From Leidyana gryllorum EB-2025a (lineage: Eukaryota > Apicomplexa), in assembly GCA_048772705.1 (NCBI GenBank), contig JBLWGC010000218.1, positions 1 through 36,241 of the forward strand: a stretch of 36,241 bases of DNA, written 5' to 3'. The first letter of the stretch is position 1, and every line of letters starts with the position of its first letter. Made by a program: the position numbers and the translations under genes. Shown in pieces: positions 36,222 to 36,241 of this stretch. Below the pieces are notes generated by a model. The model did no database searches. It was not told the origin of the DNA and saw nothing but the letters and a program-made list of their open reading frames with translations.

Positions 36222-36241
36222 GAGAAGATGGCAGATGGTTG

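Noticed and set aside
1-36241. CRISPR-like array because of many similar repeats of about 72 nt
   Set aside because: The repeats are tRNA genes of different isotypes on both strands with variable spacers, not identical repeats with unique spacers.
1-36241. SINE family derived from tRNA
   Set aside because: Copies are tRNA-length, of many isotypes, with no shared tail, A-run or target-site duplications. Flanks are conserved because whole segments were duplicated.
1-36241. Bacterial, phage or organellar tRNA array
   Set aside because: No encoded CCA, eukaryotic initiator features, A34 anticodons for eight amino acids, and a Tyr intron all point to a eukaryotic nucleus.

Overview
The window is a eukaryotic nuclear tRNA supercluster. 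Nearly all 36 kb can be read as tRNA genes, damaged tRNA genes and short conserved spacers: I count about 235 tRNA or tRNA-derived loci, one per ~155 bp, mixed over both strands. I found no convincing protein-coding gene, rRNA, CRISPR array or retroelement. Eukaryotic origin is supported by four things: initiator tRNA-Met with an A1:U72 end and a GAUCGAAA-type T loop; A34 anticodons for Ala, Arg, Ile, Leu, Pro, Ser, Thr and Val; no encoded CCA; and tRNA-Tyr with an insert directly after the anticodon. I cannot name the species. The 7-nt Tyr intron, the roughly balanced base composition and the near-absence of oligo-T terminators make a protist plausible, but this is only inference.

All 20 amino acids are represented. 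Readable anticodons are Ala AGC/UGC/CGC; Arg ACG/UCG/CCG/CCU/UCU; Asn GUU; Asp GUC; Cys GCA; Gln CUG; Glu CUC/UUC; Gly GCC/CCC/UCC; His GUG; Ile AAU/UAU; Leu AAG/CAG/CAA; Lys UUU/CUU; initiator and elongator Met; Phe GAA; Pro AGG/UGG/CGG; Ser AGA/UGA/GCU; Thr AGU/CGU/UGU; Trp CCA; Tyr GUA; Val AAC/CAC. I did not see Gln UUG, Leu UAA/UAG, Ser CGA or Val UAC. Roughly half of the loci look like whole cloverleaves. The rest carry stem mismatches, lost arms or altered anticodons.

Layout: the array is a mosaic of duplicated modules that keep both their gene order and their spacers. The clearest are a direct repeat of about 2.47 kb (11821-14290 and 29837-32306, offset exactly 18,016); an inverted repeat of about 1.9 kb (22820-24749 and 28012-29890); a block repeated three times (Leu relic, Tyr, Ala-like, Pro relic, Arg at 23496-24056, 27534-28094 and 28704-29213); and smaller pairs: 1-621 with 8476-9107 inverted, 820-1511 with 32353-33001, 2900-3453 with 19860-20403, 4678-5071 with 35292-35679, 9036-9594 with 33962-34558, 17590-18144 with 33040-33574, 22243-22682 with 35815-36241. 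Several module edges lie inside tRNA genes, and one locus (17018-17088) is a Cys/Leu chimera. tRNA bodies therefore look like recombination sites. The only stretch over 300 bp without tRNA sequence, 6018-6395, contains a 305-bp AT-richer insert flanked by TCCAT.

Notation in entries: acceptor x/y gives the 5' and 3' strands of the acceptor stem; loop is the 7-nt anticodon loop in DNA letters; T stem is given the same way. Sequences are on the gene strand.
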